Assembly (NCBI GenBank): GCA_019118325.1
Contig: DWZE01000027.1
Location: forward strand, 1-51,540
Direction of reading: 5' to 3'
Length of the DNA: 51,540 nt
From: Candidatus Bacteroides intestinavium
Lineage (GTDB): Bacteria > Bacteroidota > Bacteroidia > Bacteroidales > Bacteroidaceae
Part shown: positions 41,238 to 51,540 of the stretch, in pieces
Layout of the letters: every line of letters begins with the position of its first letter
Numbering within the stretch: position 1 is the first letter of the stretch
Translations under genes and position numbers: made by a program
Notes under the pieces: generated by a model
What the model saw: only the letters and a program-made list of their open reading frames with translations
Databases searched by the model: none
What the model was told of the DNA's origin: nothing

Positions 41238-42932
41238 ATGTGTGGAATAGCAGCAATACTCAACGTCAGGCAGCAGACGCCTGAACTACGCGCCAAGGCC
41301 CTGTCCATGGCCAAGAAAATACGCCACCGCGGCCCCGACTGGAGCGGCATCTACTGCGGAGGCTCGGCCATCCTGGCCCACGAACGCCTCTCCATCGTCG
41401 ATCCCCAAAGCGGCGGGCAACCCCTCTATTCGCCCGACCGGCGACAAGTGCTGGCCGTGAACGGCGAGATATACAATCACCGCAGCATCCGCGAACGCTA
41501 CCAAGGCACCTATGCCTTCCAGACCGGAAGCGACTGCGAGGTCATCCTCGCCCTCTACCGCGACAAGGGCATCCACTTCCTGGAGGAACTGAACGGCATC
41601 TTCGCCTTTGTTCTCTATGACGAGGAGAAGGACGAATTCCTCATCGCCCGCGACCCGATAGGCGTCATCCCCCTCTACATCGGCCACGATGCGGACGGCA
41701 CGGTCTATTGCGCCAGCGAACTGAAAGCCCTCGAGGGCTTCTGCGAACGCTACGAACCTTTCCTGCCCGGACACTATTACTCAAGCCGTGAGGGGAAGAT
41801 GACGCGATGGTACCACCGGGACTGGTTCGCCTACGAATCCGTGGCCGGAGGCAAGCTGCAGGGCGAAGACCCCTGCCTGCAACTGCGCACTTCGCTGGAA
41901 GCCGCCGTGCGCCGTCAGCTGATGAGCGACGTGCCCTACGGCGTGCTGCTGTCCGGCGGACTGGACAGCAGCATCATCTCCGCCATAGCCAAGCTCTACG
42001 CCTCGCGCCGGGTGGAGACGGACGGGCAGAACGAGGCGTGGTGGCCGCAACTGCACTCCTTCGCCATCGGCCTGGAAGGCTCGCCGGACCTGGCCAAGGC
42101 ACGCGAGGTGGCCGCCTACATCGGAACGGTACACCACGAGGTACACTACACCCTGCAGGAGGGGCTGGACGCGCTGAGGGACGTCATCTATTACATCGAG
42201 ACCTACGACGTGACCACTGTCCGCGCCTCCACGCCGATGTACCTGCTGGCCCGCGTCATCAAGTCGATGGGCATCAAGATGGTGCTCAGCGGCGAAGGGG
42301 CGGACGAGGTGTTCGGCGGTTACCTCTATTTTCACAAGGCACCGGATGCGCGTGCCTTCCACGAAGAGACCGTCCGCAAGCTCTCCAAACTGTACCTGTA
42401 CGACTGCCTGCGTGCCAACAAGTCCCTGTCCGCCTGGGGCGTGGAGGGACGTGTGCCTTTCCTCGACAAGGAGTTCCTCGACGTGGCGATGCGTCTTGAC
42501 CCGGCGCTGAAGATGTGTCCGGGACGGACGATGGAAAAGCGCATCCTCCGCGAAGCCTTTGCCGACCTTTTGCCAGCCAGCGTGGCTTGGAGACAGAAGG
42601 AACAGTTCAGCGACGGTGTGGGCTACGGCTGGATAGACACCCTGCGCGAGATGACGGCCCGCCTGGTGAGTGACGAAGAGATGGCCCGTGCGGCGGAACG
42701 CTTCCCCGTCAATACCCCTCAGAACAAGGAAGAATATTACTACCGCAGCATTTTCGAGAGCTACTTCCCCAGCGAGAGCGCCGCCCGCAGCGTGCCCAGC
42801 GTGCCCAGTGTGGCCTGCTCCACCGCCGAGGCCCTGGCGTGGGACGCTTCTTTCAGGAATATGAACGAGCCGAGCGGACGGGCCGTGGCAGGCGTGCACG
42901 AAGATGCCTACAGAAAGGAGGACCCGGCATGA
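41238..42932 (+). CDS. asnB: asparagine synthetase B, glutamine-hydrolysing
   Basis: A 564-residue enzyme that makes asparagine from aspartate, glutamine and ATP. Cys2 of MCGIAAIL is the glutaminase nucleophile, with RGPDWSG and [12 protein letters not shown] in the same domain (to about residue 190). The synthetase domain has the PP-loop [11 protein letters not shown] and [13 protein letters not shown]. The gene overlaps dapF by ATGA. The 7-nt element reaches to within 6 nt of the start, and no Shine-Dalgarno is visible. Confidence 0.96.
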   Translation: MCGIAAILNVRQQTPELRAKALSMAKKIRHRGPDWSGIYCGGSAILAHERLSIVDPQSGGQPLYSPDRRQVLAVNGEIYNHRSIRERYQGTYAFQTGSDCEVILALYRDKGIHFLEELNGIFAFVLYDEEKDEFLIARDPIGVIPLYIGHDADGTVYCASELKALEGFCERYEPFLPGHYYSSREGKMTRWYHRDWFAYESVAGGKLQGEDPCLQLRTSLEAAVRRQLMSDVPYGVLLSGGLDSSIISAIAKLYASRRVETDGQNEAWWPQLHSFAIGLEGSPDLAKAREVAAYIGTVHHEVHYTLQEGLDALRDVIYYIETYDVTTVRASTPMYLLARVIKSMGIKMVLSGEGADEVFGGYLYFHKAPDARAFHEETVRKLSKLYLYDCLRANKSLSAWGVEGRVPFLDKEFLDVAMRLDPALKMCPGRTMEKRILREAFADLLPASVAWRQKEQFSDGVGYGWIDTLREMTARLVSDEEMARAAERFPVNTPQNKEEYYYRSIFESYFPSESAARSVPSVPSVACSTAEALAWDASFRNMNEPSGRAVAGVHEDAYRKEDPA

Positions 42933-43798
42933 AAGTAAGATTCACCAAGATGCACGGCGCGGGCAATGACTACATCTATGTCAACACCTTCCGCTACCCC
43001 CTGGCCGACCCGGCCCGTTGTGCCGTGGCGTGGAGCCGTCCACACACGGGCATCGGCAGCGACGGACTGGTGCTGGTCGGCCCGTCGGAACGGGCGGACT
43101 TCTCCATGCGCATCTTCAATGCGGACGGTTCGGAGGCACGGATGTGCGGCAACGCCAGCCGCTGTATCGGCAAGTATGTCTACGAGTACGGCCTGACGGA
43201 CAAGACGTGCGTGACGCTGGACACCTTGTCGGGCATCAAACAGCTGCACCTGCAGGTGGACGGACGGGGCGAGGTGCAGTCGGTCACGGTGGACATGGGT
43301 ATCCCCGCGGATATCCACCCCGTAGACCTGGGCAATGGGTACACTCCTTATAAAAAAGGCATTGCCGTGTCGATGGGAAATCCACATTTAGTTATCTTTG
43401 TGCCTGATGTGGAACACGTCGCCCTGACCGAAGCCGGCCCGCGACTGGAGCGCCACCCCCTGTTCCCGGACCGGGTGAACGTGGAGTTCGCACAAGTGCT
43501 GGACGAAGGGCACATCCGTATGCGGGTTTGGGAACGCGGTTCGGGCATCACCCAGGCCTGCGGCACAGGAGCCTGTGCCACGGCTGCGGCAGCCGCCTTC
43601 ACCGGCCAATGCGGGTGCGAGACAGACGTCGCCATGGACGGCGGCACACTGCACCTCAGCTGGCCGGGGCCGGGCGAACGGCTGCAGATGACCGGACCTG
43701 CCGTCCGCGTCTACGACGGCGAGATAGACACCGAGGACGACGCGCACCCCATTAACCATTTATCATTAACCATTAACCATTCACCAACATGGCTTTAG
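42929..43798 (+). CDS. dapF: diaminopimelate epimerase with repeat-derived C-terminal tail
   Basis: A 289-residue PLP-independent epimerase turning LL- into meso-diaminopimelate for lysine and peptidoglycan. The two active cysteines are Cys73 ([11 protein letters not shown]) and Cys211 ([11 protein letters not shown]). ATG 42929 overlaps the asnB stop and has an AAAGGAGG ribosome-binding site, an exception for this genome. The last residues after [11 protein letters not shown] ([17 protein letters not shown]) are encoded by a 7-nt repeat array and run into dapL by 10 nt, so they look acquired and not part of the fold. Confidence 0.96.
   Translation: MKVRFTKMHGAGNDYIYVNTFRYPLADPARCAVAWSRPHTGIGSDGLVLVGPSERADFSMRIFNADGSEARMCGNASRCIGKYVYEYGLTDKTCVTLDTLSGIKQLHLQVDGRGEVQSVTVDMGIPADIHPVDLGNGYTPYKKGIAVSMGNPHLVIFVPDVEHVALTEAGPRLERHPLFPDRVNVEFAQVLDEGHIRMRVWERGSGITQACGTGACATAAAAAFTGQCGCETDVAMDGGTLHLSWPGPGERLQMTGPAVRVYDGEIDTEDDAHPINHLSLTINHSPTWL
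43750..43784. repeat. five 7-nt CATTAAC units at the dapF/dapL junction
   Basis: Units cattaac, catttat, cattaac, cattaac, cattcac follow each other without phase break. They are read as the dapF C-terminal tail and end 4 nt before the dapL start codon. Confidence 0.8.
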
Positions 43799-45018
43799 TA
43801 AACGAACACTTCCTGAAACTGCAAGGCAGTTATCTCTTTTCCGACATTGCCAAGCGTGTCAATGCCTTCAAGGTGACCCACCCGGACAAGAAACTGATAC
43901 GCCTGGGCATCGGCGACGTCACCCGTCCGCTTCCGCCGGCCTGCATCGAGGCGATGCACCGCGCCGTGGACGAGCTGGCCAGCGCAGACACCTTCCACGG
44001 CTATGGCCCCGAACAGGGCTACGGCTTCCTGATAAACGCCATCCTCAAGCACGACTTTGCCTCGCGCGGCATCAGCCTCAGCCCCTCCGAGATTTTCATC
44101 AGCGACGGAGCCAAGAGCGATACGGGCAACATCGGCGAACTGCTGCGCTGGGACAACAGCATGGCCGTCACCGACCCCGTCTATCCCGTCTATGTGGACA
44201 GCAATGTCATGAACGGACGGGCGGGCGCGCTCAATCCGGAGGGCCGCTGGTGCAACATCACCTACCTGCCCTGCACGGCCGCCAACGGCTTCATCCCCGA
44301 TATTCCCGAACACCGCGTGGACCTCATCTACTTGTGCTATCCGAACAATCCCACCGGCACGACACTGACCCGCGACCAACTGAAGAAGTGGGTGGACTAT
44401 GCCCTGGCCAACGACACGCTGATTGTGTTCGATGCCGCCTACGAAGCCTACATCCGCGAGCCGGACGTCCCGCACTCCATCTACGAGATACGGGGTGCCA
44501 AGAAGGTGGCCATCGAGATACGCAGTTTCTCGAAGACAGCGGGATTCACGGGCGTGCGCTGCGGCTACACCGTCGTACCCAAGGAGGTCACAGCTTCCGA
44601 CATCGAAGGGAGGCGCATCCCTCTGAACCCCTTGTGGAACCGCCGTCAATGCACCAAGTTCAACGGCGCCAGCTATATCACCCAGCGCGGTGCCGAAGCG
44701 GTATATTCTCCGGAAGGGAAGAAGCAGGTGCGCGACACCATAGATTATTATATGGAGAATGCCCGCATCATGCGCGAGAGTCTGACGGCTGCCGGCTTTC
44801 AGGTCTATGGCGGCGTGAACTCCCCCTACCTCTGGTGGAAGACGCCGGACGGCCTCACGTCCTGGAAGTTCTTCGACAAACTGCTCTACGAAGCCAACAT
44901 CGTAGGCACGCCGGGCGTGGGCTTTGGCCCCAGCGGCGAGGGCTACTTGCGCCTCACCGCCTTTGGCAATCGGGAAGACTGCCTGGAGGCCATGCGACGC
45001 ATACGTAGCAAATGGTAA
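43789..45018 (+). CDS. dapL: LL-diaminopimelate aminotransferase
   Basis: A 409-residue PLP enzyme that converts tetrahydrodipicolinate directly to LL-diaminopimelate with glutamate as amino donor, the short lysine route. It has the DapL start [26 protein letters not shown], the [12 protein letters not shown] motif, [11 protein letters not shown] and the PLP lysine Lys249 in [16 protein letters not shown]. Its product is the DapF substrate and its donor is the GltBD product, which explains the grouping. Confidence 0.96.
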   Translation: MALVNEHFLKLQGSYLFSDIAKRVNAFKVTHPDKKLIRLGIGDVTRPLPPACIEAMHRAVDELASADTFHGYGPEQGYGFLINAILKHDFASRGISLSPSEIFISDGAKSDTGNIGELLRWDNSMAVTDPVYPVYVDSNVMNGRAGALNPEGRWCNITYLPCTAANGFIPDIPEHRVDLIYLCYPNNPTGTTLTRDQLKKWVDYALANDTLIVFDAAYEAYIREPDVPHSIYEIRGAKKVAIEIRSFSKTAGFTGVRCGYTVVPKEVTASDIEGRRIPLNPLWNRRQCTKFNGASYITQRGAEAVYSPEGKKQVRDTIDYYMENARIMRESLTAAGFQVYGGVNSPYLWWKTPDGLTSWKFFDKLLYEANIVGTPGVGFGPSGEGYLRLTAFGNREDCLEAMRRIRSKW

Positions 45019-45051
45019 GTTGATTAAGTTTCTCTTGTTGGTTGTTTTATG

Positions 45052-45089
45052 ACGGGGCGTGCCTGCGATGAGGTGTGCCCCGTTTTTTT
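45052..45089 (+). terminator. intrinsic terminator after dapL
   Basis: ACGGGGC (45052 on) pairs with GCCCCGT (45077-45083) and is followed by a run of T. It closes the gltB-dapL unit. Confidence 0.85.
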
Positions 45090-45283
45090 GCGGGAGCCGG
45101 CCCACGGACAACCGCCCGGACTTCTTTCTTCATTTTCCCAAGCCATAGTTACACTTTGTCTTTACATAAGCAGATACGCTTACAATTTATAGCATAAGCA
45201 TGAATATATCCGCCGATATGTAAGCGCCCGTATATTCCTGACAAAAGAAGCGGATATACGCACCAATTAGTTTCAAAAAGCTG

Positions 45284-45291
45284 TATTTTTG
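45284..45291 (+). promoter_or_regulatory. -7 box of the barrel protein/glnK/amtB unit
   Basis: TATTTTTG matches TAnnTTTG. It implies a leader of about 105 nt before ATG 45403. Confidence 0.55.
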
Positions 45292-45402
45292 CCGTGTAAT
45301 AATACAAAAAGAAACATATAATACTATTTATCTATCAATAGGTATATAGAAAACAGCGCGCTGGCAGACGTGAGTAAAGCAACGTAAGTATGATTAAAAA
45401 CA

Positions 45403-46140
45403 ATGAATGCTATGACTGGAACTGTACGAAAGAGAACAAGAGTATTGACCGCCTTGATGCTGCTCTGTTCCGCCGCTGCCCCGGCACAGGAGAAGATTAC
45501 TGCCGACGCAGGTGCGGAACTGGTGAGCGGATACATCTGGCGCGGACAGGAGTTGGGCCATGTGAGCCTGCAACCTGCCCTGACGACAGGCTACCAGGGC
45601 TTCTCGTTGAGCGGATGGGGTTCGGTAGGTTTCGATAAGGACGACACGAGAGAGTTCGACCTGACTTTGGGTTATGCTGCGAAAGGTTTCCACGTGGCCG
45701 TCACGGACTATTGGTTCGACAACGGGGCGGGCTACCTTCACTATGGGGCACGAAACACCGCACACGTGTTCGAGGCAAACATGGGCTATGACTTCGGCTT
45801 CCTGGCCGTCAACTGGTACACGAACTTCGCAGGCAATGACGGTGTGGACCGCGACGGCGACCGGGCCTATTCCTCCTACCTGTCGCTGTCGGCTCCCTTC
45901 CGTTTGGGCGGGCTGGACTGGACGGCAGAGGTCGGGGCAGTGCCATGGGCCACGAGTTTCTACAACGCCACGGACGGCGACCCGGCCGGGGCAGGCGGAT
46001 TCGAGGTGAGCCAAGTGAGTCTCGGCGCCACAAAGTCCCTGCGCATCACGGAGCACTATTCTCTGCCCCTCTTTGCCCGGGCCACATGGAACCCGGCAAC
46101 GGAAGGCGCGTATTTCGTCTTCGGCCTGCGACTGTTCTAA
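45403..46140 (+). CDS. outer-membrane beta-barrel protein (TorF-like putative porin)
   Basis: A 245-residue secreted barrel protein. The N-terminus (RKRTRVLTALMLLCSAAAPAQ) is a signal peptide. ADAGAELVSGYIWRGQELG followed by alternating strands and a terminal aromatic F (FVFGLRLF) are barrel marks. The SGYIWRG motif resembles small TorF-type porins. It stands directly before glnK and amtB, so it may be the outer-membrane entry for ammonium or small nitrogen compounds; this is inference. ATG 45412 is an alternative start. Confidence 0.8.
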   Translation: MNAMTGTVRKRTRVLTALMLLCSAAAPAQEKITADAGAELVSGYIWRGQELGHVSLQPALTTGYQGFSLSGWGSVGFDKDDTREFDLTLGYAAKGFHVAVTDYWFDNGAGYLHYGARNTAHVFEANMGYDFGFLAVNWYTNFAGNDGVDRDGDRAYSSYLSLSAPFRLGGLDWTAEVGAVPWATSFYNATDGDPAGAGGFEVSQVSLGATKSLRITEHYSLPLFARATWNPATEGAYFVFGLRLF

Positions 46141-46220
46141 CGGCAGGAGTCAAGCCGATGACAAGACAATGAGCAAATCAACCGTTCACGATGAACACAT
46201 ATTAATATATAAGATAGTTT

Positions 46221-46577
46221 ATGAAGAAAATTGAAGCAATCATCCGCCGTTCGCGGTTCGAGGACGTGAAGGAGGCCCTGCTGGCCGCCGACATCGAGTG
46301 GTTCTCCTACTACGACGTGCGCGGCGTGGGCAAGACCCGCGAAGGCCGCATCTACCGTGGCATAGTGTATGACACCAGCTCCATCGAGCGCATCCTGCTC
46401 TCCATCGTGGTGCGCGACAAGAATGTGGAGAAGACCGTGCAGGCCGTGATGCAGGCGGCACGCACGGGCGAGATAGGCGACGGGCGCATCTTCATCCTGC
46501 CCGTGGACGACTCCATCCGCATCCGCACCGGCGAGCGGGGAGACATCTCCCTGTACAACGCAGAGCAGGAGAAGTGA
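46221..46577 (+). CDS. glnK: P-II family nitrogen regulator
   Basis: A 118-residue P-II protein that senses 2-oxoglutarate, ATP and ADP and controls ammonium uptake. MKKIEAIIRRSRFEDVKEAL, the T-loop region around residues 36-52 (GVGKTREGRIYRGIVY) and the C-terminal TGEIGDGRIFILPVDDSIRIRTGERG are all standard. The T-loop is shortened and differs from the enterobacterial KGHTELYRGAEY type, so uridylylation at Tyr51 may not apply; Tyr45 is the nearest equivalent. It lies 45 nt before amtB, which it should gate. Confidence 0.95.
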   Translation: MKKIEAIIRRSRFEDVKEALLAADIEWFSYYDVRGVGKTREGRIYRGIVYDTSSIERILLSIVVRDKNVEKTVQAVMQAARTGEIGDGRIFILPVDDSIRIRTGERGDISLYNAEQEK

Positions 46578-46622
46578 AGCATGACAAATGAGGATAAATG
46601 AATTTAAAAGGTAAAAAGAACT

Positions 46623-47885
46623 ATGGATACAATGACTCTCCTGGACACGGGCAACACAGCGTGGATGATCGTGTCGACCATATTGGTATTATTGATGACA
46701 ATCCCCGGCATCGCCCTTTTCTACGGCGGGCTGGTGAGACAGAAGAACGTGCTGAGCGTCCTGATGCAGTGCCTGCTCATCGTGGGCGTGGTGAGCATCG
46801 TGTGGGTGGCTTTCGGCTACAGCCTGGTGTTCGGCACGGGGCTGATGGAGAGCGGCAGCCGGTGGGGCTGGCTCGTGGGCGGCTTTGACAAGGTGATGCT
46901 GCGCGGCATCACGCCGGACACGCTGGCGGCGGGCCACATCCCCGAACTGGTGTTCGTGCTCTTCCAGTGCATGTTCGCCATCATCACCCCGGCCCTGATA
47001 CTGGGCGCGTTCGCCGAGCGCGTGAAGTTCTCGGGCTTCCTGGTGTTCACGGTGCTGTGGTGCCTCCTGGCCTACATCCCCATGGCCCACTGGGTGTGGG
47101 GCGGCGGCTTCCTGCAACAGATGGGGGCCATCGACTTTGCCGGCGGCACGGTGGTACACATCAACGCGGGCATCTCGGCCCTGGTGATGGCCCTGCTCGT
47201 GGGGCGCAGAAACGACTATAAGGCGGGTCATCCCCTGCTGCCGCACAACATCACGTTCGTCTTCATGGGCACGGCTTTCCTGTGGCTGGGCTGGTTCGGC
47301 TTCAACGCCGGCAGCGGCCTGCAGGCCGACGGCATCGCCGCCAACGCCTTCCTGGTGACCCACCTGGCCACGTGCGTCGCCGCCCTGACGTGGATGGCCA
47401 TCGACTGGATACACAACAAGAAGCCCACGACGGTAGGTGTCTGCACGGGTGCCGTGTCCGGACTGGTGGCCATCACCCCGGCGGCCGGCACGGTGGACCT
47501 GACGGGCGCCTTCTTCATCGGGCTTATCACCCCCGTCGTCTGCTTCTACATGGTGGCCGTCATCAAGCCCAGGTTCCGCTATGACGATGCGCTCGACGCA
47601 TTCGGCGTGCACGGCATCGGCGGCATCATCGGTTCGCTGCTGACCGGCGTCTTCGCCACACGCTTCATCTCCGGAGCGGAAGGGCCGCAAGGGGCGTTGT
47701 ACGGCGACTGGCACCAGCTGTGGGTACAGGTAGTGGCCACGGTCATCTCCATCGCCTTCAGCGCGGTGATGACCTACGTGCTCTTCAAACTGACCGACCG
47801 CCTGGTAGGCATCCGCGTGGACAAGCGCGTGGAGGAGGAAGGGCTGGACATCTACGAACACGGCGAGTCGGCCTACAACAGATAG
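46623..47885 (+). CDS. amtB: ammonium transporter
   Basis: A 420-residue Amt/Rh channel with 11 predicted membrane spans. It has MTIPGIALFYGGLVRQKNVLSVLMQ, FAGGTVVHINAGISALV (first pore histidine), FNAGSGLQADGIAANAFLVTHLA and DDALDAFGVHGIGGIIGSLLTG (second pore histidine). Pairing with the P-II gene is conserved widely. The stop lies just before the 24-nt array that separates it from the glutamine synthetase gene. Confidence 0.96.
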   Translation: MDTMTLLDTGNTAWMIVSTILVLLMTIPGIALFYGGLVRQKNVLSVLMQCLLIVGVVSIVWVAFGYSLVFGTGLMESGSRWGWLVGGFDKVMLRGITPDTLAAGHIPELVFVLFQCMFAIITPALILGAFAERVKFSGFLVFTVLWCLLAYIPMAHWVWGGGFLQQMGAIDFAGGTVVHINAGISALVMALLVGRRNDYKAGHPLLPHNITFVFMGTAFLWLGWFGFNAGSGLQADGIAANAFLVTHLATCVAALTWMAIDWIHNKKPTTVGVCTGAVSGLVAITPAAGTVDLTGAFFIGLITPVVCFYMVAVIKPRFRYDDALDAFGVHGIGGIIGSLLTGVFATRFISGAEGPQGALYGDWHQLWVQVVATVISIAFSAVMTYVLFKLTDRLVGIRVDKRVEEEGLDIYEHGESAYNR

Positions 47886-47891
47886 GGCCGG

Positions 47892-48011
47892 GGATACCCC
47901 ACGCGTGACCCCCTGTTGCACCCCACGCGTGGGGTATGAAGGTACCCCACGCGTGCCCTATTGCAATACCCCACGCGTGGGGTATGGAAGCATCCCACGC
48001 GTGGGGTACAA
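47892..48011. repeat. five 24-nt units with ACGCGT palindromes
   Basis: ACGCGT occurs at 47901, 47925, 47949, 47973 and 47997, exactly 24 nt apart. Units 2, 4 and 5 carry a CCACGCGTGG-centred palindrome reaching ACCCCACGCGTGGGGT. Units 1 and 3 keep only the left half. The array fills the space between amtB and glnN and could fold into successive hairpins that separate the two genes' transcripts. Confidence 0.85.
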
Positions 48012-48056
48012 TGAACGGATTTGAAACAACATTTTATTACACTCACATATATAGTT

Positions 48057-50246
<2,190 letters not shown>

Positions 50247-50278
50247 AGAATGCACTTTCAGACAGATACATCCTCAGA

Positions 50279-50312
50279 GGGGGCGCGCCGGGCTCATCCC
50301 GACACGCCCCTT
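50279..50312 (+). terminator. probable terminator of glnN
   Basis: GGGGCG and CGCCCC pair around an inner CGGG/CCCG stem. The T-run after it is short and interrupted. Confidence 0.55.
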
Positions 50313-50356
50313 GCCATTTAAATGCCCCGCCCGACGGATATCCGGGAAATAATACG

Positions 50357-50364
50357 TACCTTTG
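50357..50364 (+). promoter_or_regulatory. -7 box of the 84-residue membrane protein gene
   Basis: TACCTTTG matches TAnnTTTG, 41 nt before ATG 50406. Confidence 0.6.
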
Positions 50365-50405
50365 CGGCAGACAAAGAATTTCCTGAACATAAAAAACAAA
50401 CCCCA

Positions 50406-50660
50406 ATGAACTACGTCACCGTATCCTTCCTCAACCTCTTCTGCTACGTGCTGTGGGGCGCCGCCCGCTACATGGGCCATCCCCAACTGATGCACGTGGC
50501 CCTGCTGGCAGCCCTTGCTTCCCTGTATTTCACCGTGCGCATGCTGCTCTACTACCTGCACCATAAGGCCGACACGCCGCAAGGCACGCTGTTCCGCATC
50601 TGCTTCTCTTTCCTCTGCATCGGGTTCTTCTGCGCCTATTATACGACGGAAGCCATCTAA
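50406..50660 (+). CDS. small three-span membrane protein of unknown function
   Basis: An 84-residue protein with three predicted spans (VTVSFLNLFCYVLWGAARYM, LMHVALLAALASLYFTVRMLLYYL, FRICFSFLCIGFFCAYYTTEAI) and a short charged loop HHKADTPQG. Start 50406 (MNYVTVSF) is chosen because the -7 box at 50357 lies after any earlier start. No family is recognised. Confidence 0.65.
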   Translation: MNYVTVSFLNLFCYVLWGAARYMGHPQLMHVALLAALASLYFTVRMLLYYLHHKADTPQGTLFRICFSFLCIGFFCAYYTTEAI

Positions 50661-50751
50661 TCCGGTGCCTACAGTGCCTGACCCGACACCTGCCGGACAA
50701 AAAAAGGCGATTGGCATAAACAAAAACAGGATGCCCGTTGTTTAGAAAGCA

Positions 50752-50759
50752 TATCTTTG
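50752..50759 (+). promoter_or_regulatory. -7 box of the 155-residue barrel gene
   Basis: TATCTTTG is a perfect -7 box 39 nt before ATG 50799. Confidence 0.65.
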
Positions 50760-50798
50760 TCCTAAAGGATATGTTTCACTTTAAATAATCAGAAGAGT

Positions 50799-51266
50799 AT
50801 GAAGAAGTTATTTCTAACAATGATGGTATGCCTGTTCGCTGCAGCCGGCATACAGGCCCAAGAGGGCAAATGGGGCATCGGCCTGAATCTGGGTTACGGT
50901 ACAAATGTCTTGGACGGCCAAGCCTTCCTGGGCGGTCGTGTGCTGTATGACATTGATGACCGCTTCGATGTGGTAGGCAGTTTCAACCGTTACTTCAAGG
51001 AACATGAGGCGAAGGCTTGGGACATCAACGCCGATTTCCATTGGAACGTCTATCGCCATTCCCTTTTCGAAGTCTATCCTCTTGTAGGTATCGGCATACT
51101 GCATGGCAAGGTCGGTGATTGGAAAGAAAACTGGTTTGCCGTGAATTTGGGTGCCGGCATCATGTTCAACCTCACCGACCACTGGAAACTGGGTGCCGAA
51201 CTGAAAGGCCAGATCATGAGCGACAGCCAGTTTGTTCCCCTCATCACGGCCATGTACCGCTTCTAA
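50799..51266 (+). CDS. small outer-membrane beta-barrel protein
   Basis: A 155-residue OmpX/porin-like barrel. Signal peptide MKKLFLTMMVCLFAAAGIQAQ; the mature part alternates polar and aromatic residues (KWGIGLNLGYGTNVLD, FEVYPLVGIGILHGKV, WFAVNLGAGIMFNLTDHWKLGAELKGQIM) and ends in an aromatic (ITAMYRF), the signature for outer-membrane assembly. About eight strands fit the length. It has its own promoter and terminator. Physiological role unknown. Confidence 0.85.
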   Translation: MKKLFLTMMVCLFAAAGIQAQEGKWGIGLNLGYGTNVLDGQAFLGGRVLYDIDDRFDVVGSFNRYFKEHEAKAWDINADFHWNVYRHSLFEVYPLVGIGILHGKVGDWKENWFAVNLGAGIMFNLTDHWKLGAELKGQIMSDSQFVPLITAMYRF

Positions 51267-51293
51267 GCCAGTCCCAAAGGCTCCCTAACCCAT

Positions 51294-51333
51294 ACGGCTG
51301 CAAGTCTCACACAAGCACTTGCAGCCGTTTTTT
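51294..51333 (+). terminator. intrinsic terminator after the barrel gene
   Basis: ACGGCTGCAAGT (51294-51305) pairs perfectly with ACTTGCAGCCGT (51317-51328), followed by six T. Confidence 0.9.
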
Positions 51334-51367
51334 CGTATTTGCGTGCTGTACATAAGCGATAAATCAG

Positions 51368-51375
51368 TACCTTTG
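51368..51375 (+). promoter_or_regulatory. -7 box of ychF
   Basis: TACCTTTG matches TAnnTTTG, 46 nt before ATG 51422. Confidence 0.6.
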
Positions 51376-51421
51376 CGCGAAATTATCGTTTCGTCAATAA
51401 CTATAAAACAAGATATAAGCT

Positions 51422-51540
51422 ATGGCACTTAAAGCAGGTATCGTGGGCCTCCCCAACGTAGGGAAATCCACTCTTTTCAACTGCCTGTCCAGCGCAAAGG
51501 CGCAGGCGGCAAACTTTCCTTTTTGCACGATTGACGCCCA
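51422..51540 (+). CDS. ychF: YchF/OLA1-type ATPase (3' end outside window)
   Basis: Only the first 39 codons are present. They read [20 protein letters not shown] and then [18 protein letters not shown], the P-loop (GLPNVGKST) and the NFPFCTI switch segment that is diagnostic of YchF, a ribosome-associated ATPase of the Obg group. The rest lies outside the window. Confidence 0.93.
   Translation, partial: MALKAGIVGLPNVGKSTLFNCLSSAKAQAANFPFCTIDA

Larger units (their letters stand above)
45019..45402. other. gap between dapL and the barrel-protein gene
   Basis: About 385 nt with a terminator at its start and a promoter box near its end. No ORF or repeat array is seen in the AT-rich middle. Confidence 0.6.

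Overview
The window looks like a chromosomal stretch of a Bacteroidales bacterium, most likely Bacteroidaceae. The signs are recurrent TAnnTTTG -7 promoter boxes, a SusC/SusD pair with an ECF sigma factor and FecR-type anti-sigma factor, a type III glutamine synthetase, a sufBCDS cluster, and starts that mostly lack Shine-Dalgarno sequences. Most housekeeping genes are rich in G/C-ending codons. Three parts are visibly AT-richer and look acquired: the GxxExxY cassette, the AlbA_2 regulator, and the sigma/SusCD/GH30 block.

Region 1 (1-8.7 kb) is the Fe-S assembly cluster sufB-sufC-sufD-sufS, with foreign material at every junction. Between sufB and sufC lie a broken small membrane gene, a 37-residue membrane peptide, two toxin-antitoxin pairs on opposite strands and a lipoprotein. 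Between sufC and sufD lies a GxxExxY cassette bounded by 33-bp inverted repeats. Between sufD and sufS lie a related repeat element and a frameshifted ECF sigma gene with its membrane partner.

Region 2 (8.7-23.4 kb) holds an AlbA_2/ATPase-like regulator, a periplasmic retropepsin-like protease with a PDZ-like end, small conserved proteins (DUF486, YbjQ), a candidate small RNA, a CoA-transferase and a gene-poor gap containing a MITE-like element (perfect 17-bp terminal repeats, 7-bp target duplication). A minus-strand group follows (dihydrolipoamide dehydrogenase, TlpA-like lipoprotein, PBP4). Then comes a three-gene operon for lipid-linked sugar transfer (ArnT-like, GtrA, GT2) and a PH-domain membrane protein.

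Region 3 (23.5-34.7 kb) is a polysaccharide utilization locus: ECF sigma, FecR, SusC, SusD, GH30 and GH2. The GH2 gene has its own promoter and the GC-rich codon use of the core genome.

Region 4 (35-50.3 kb) is a nitrogen-assimilation cluster: gltB, gltD, asnB, dapF, dapL, an outer-membrane barrel protein, a P-II protein, amtB and glnN (GSIII). It joins ammonium uptake and sensing to glutamine, glutamate, asparagine and lysine/diaminopimelate synthesis. The window ends with two small envelope genes and the start of ychF.

The most unusual feature is a set of intergenic arrays of short degenerate repeats in strict phase. There are 7-nt units (41.1, 43.75 and possibly 12.9 kb), 9-nt units (4.3/4.7, 6.1 and 19.8 kb) and 21-, 22- or 24-nt units with internal dyads (39.5, 15.2, 15.6 and 47.9 kb). 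The arrays share architecture rather than sequence, and several touch gene ends or starts.
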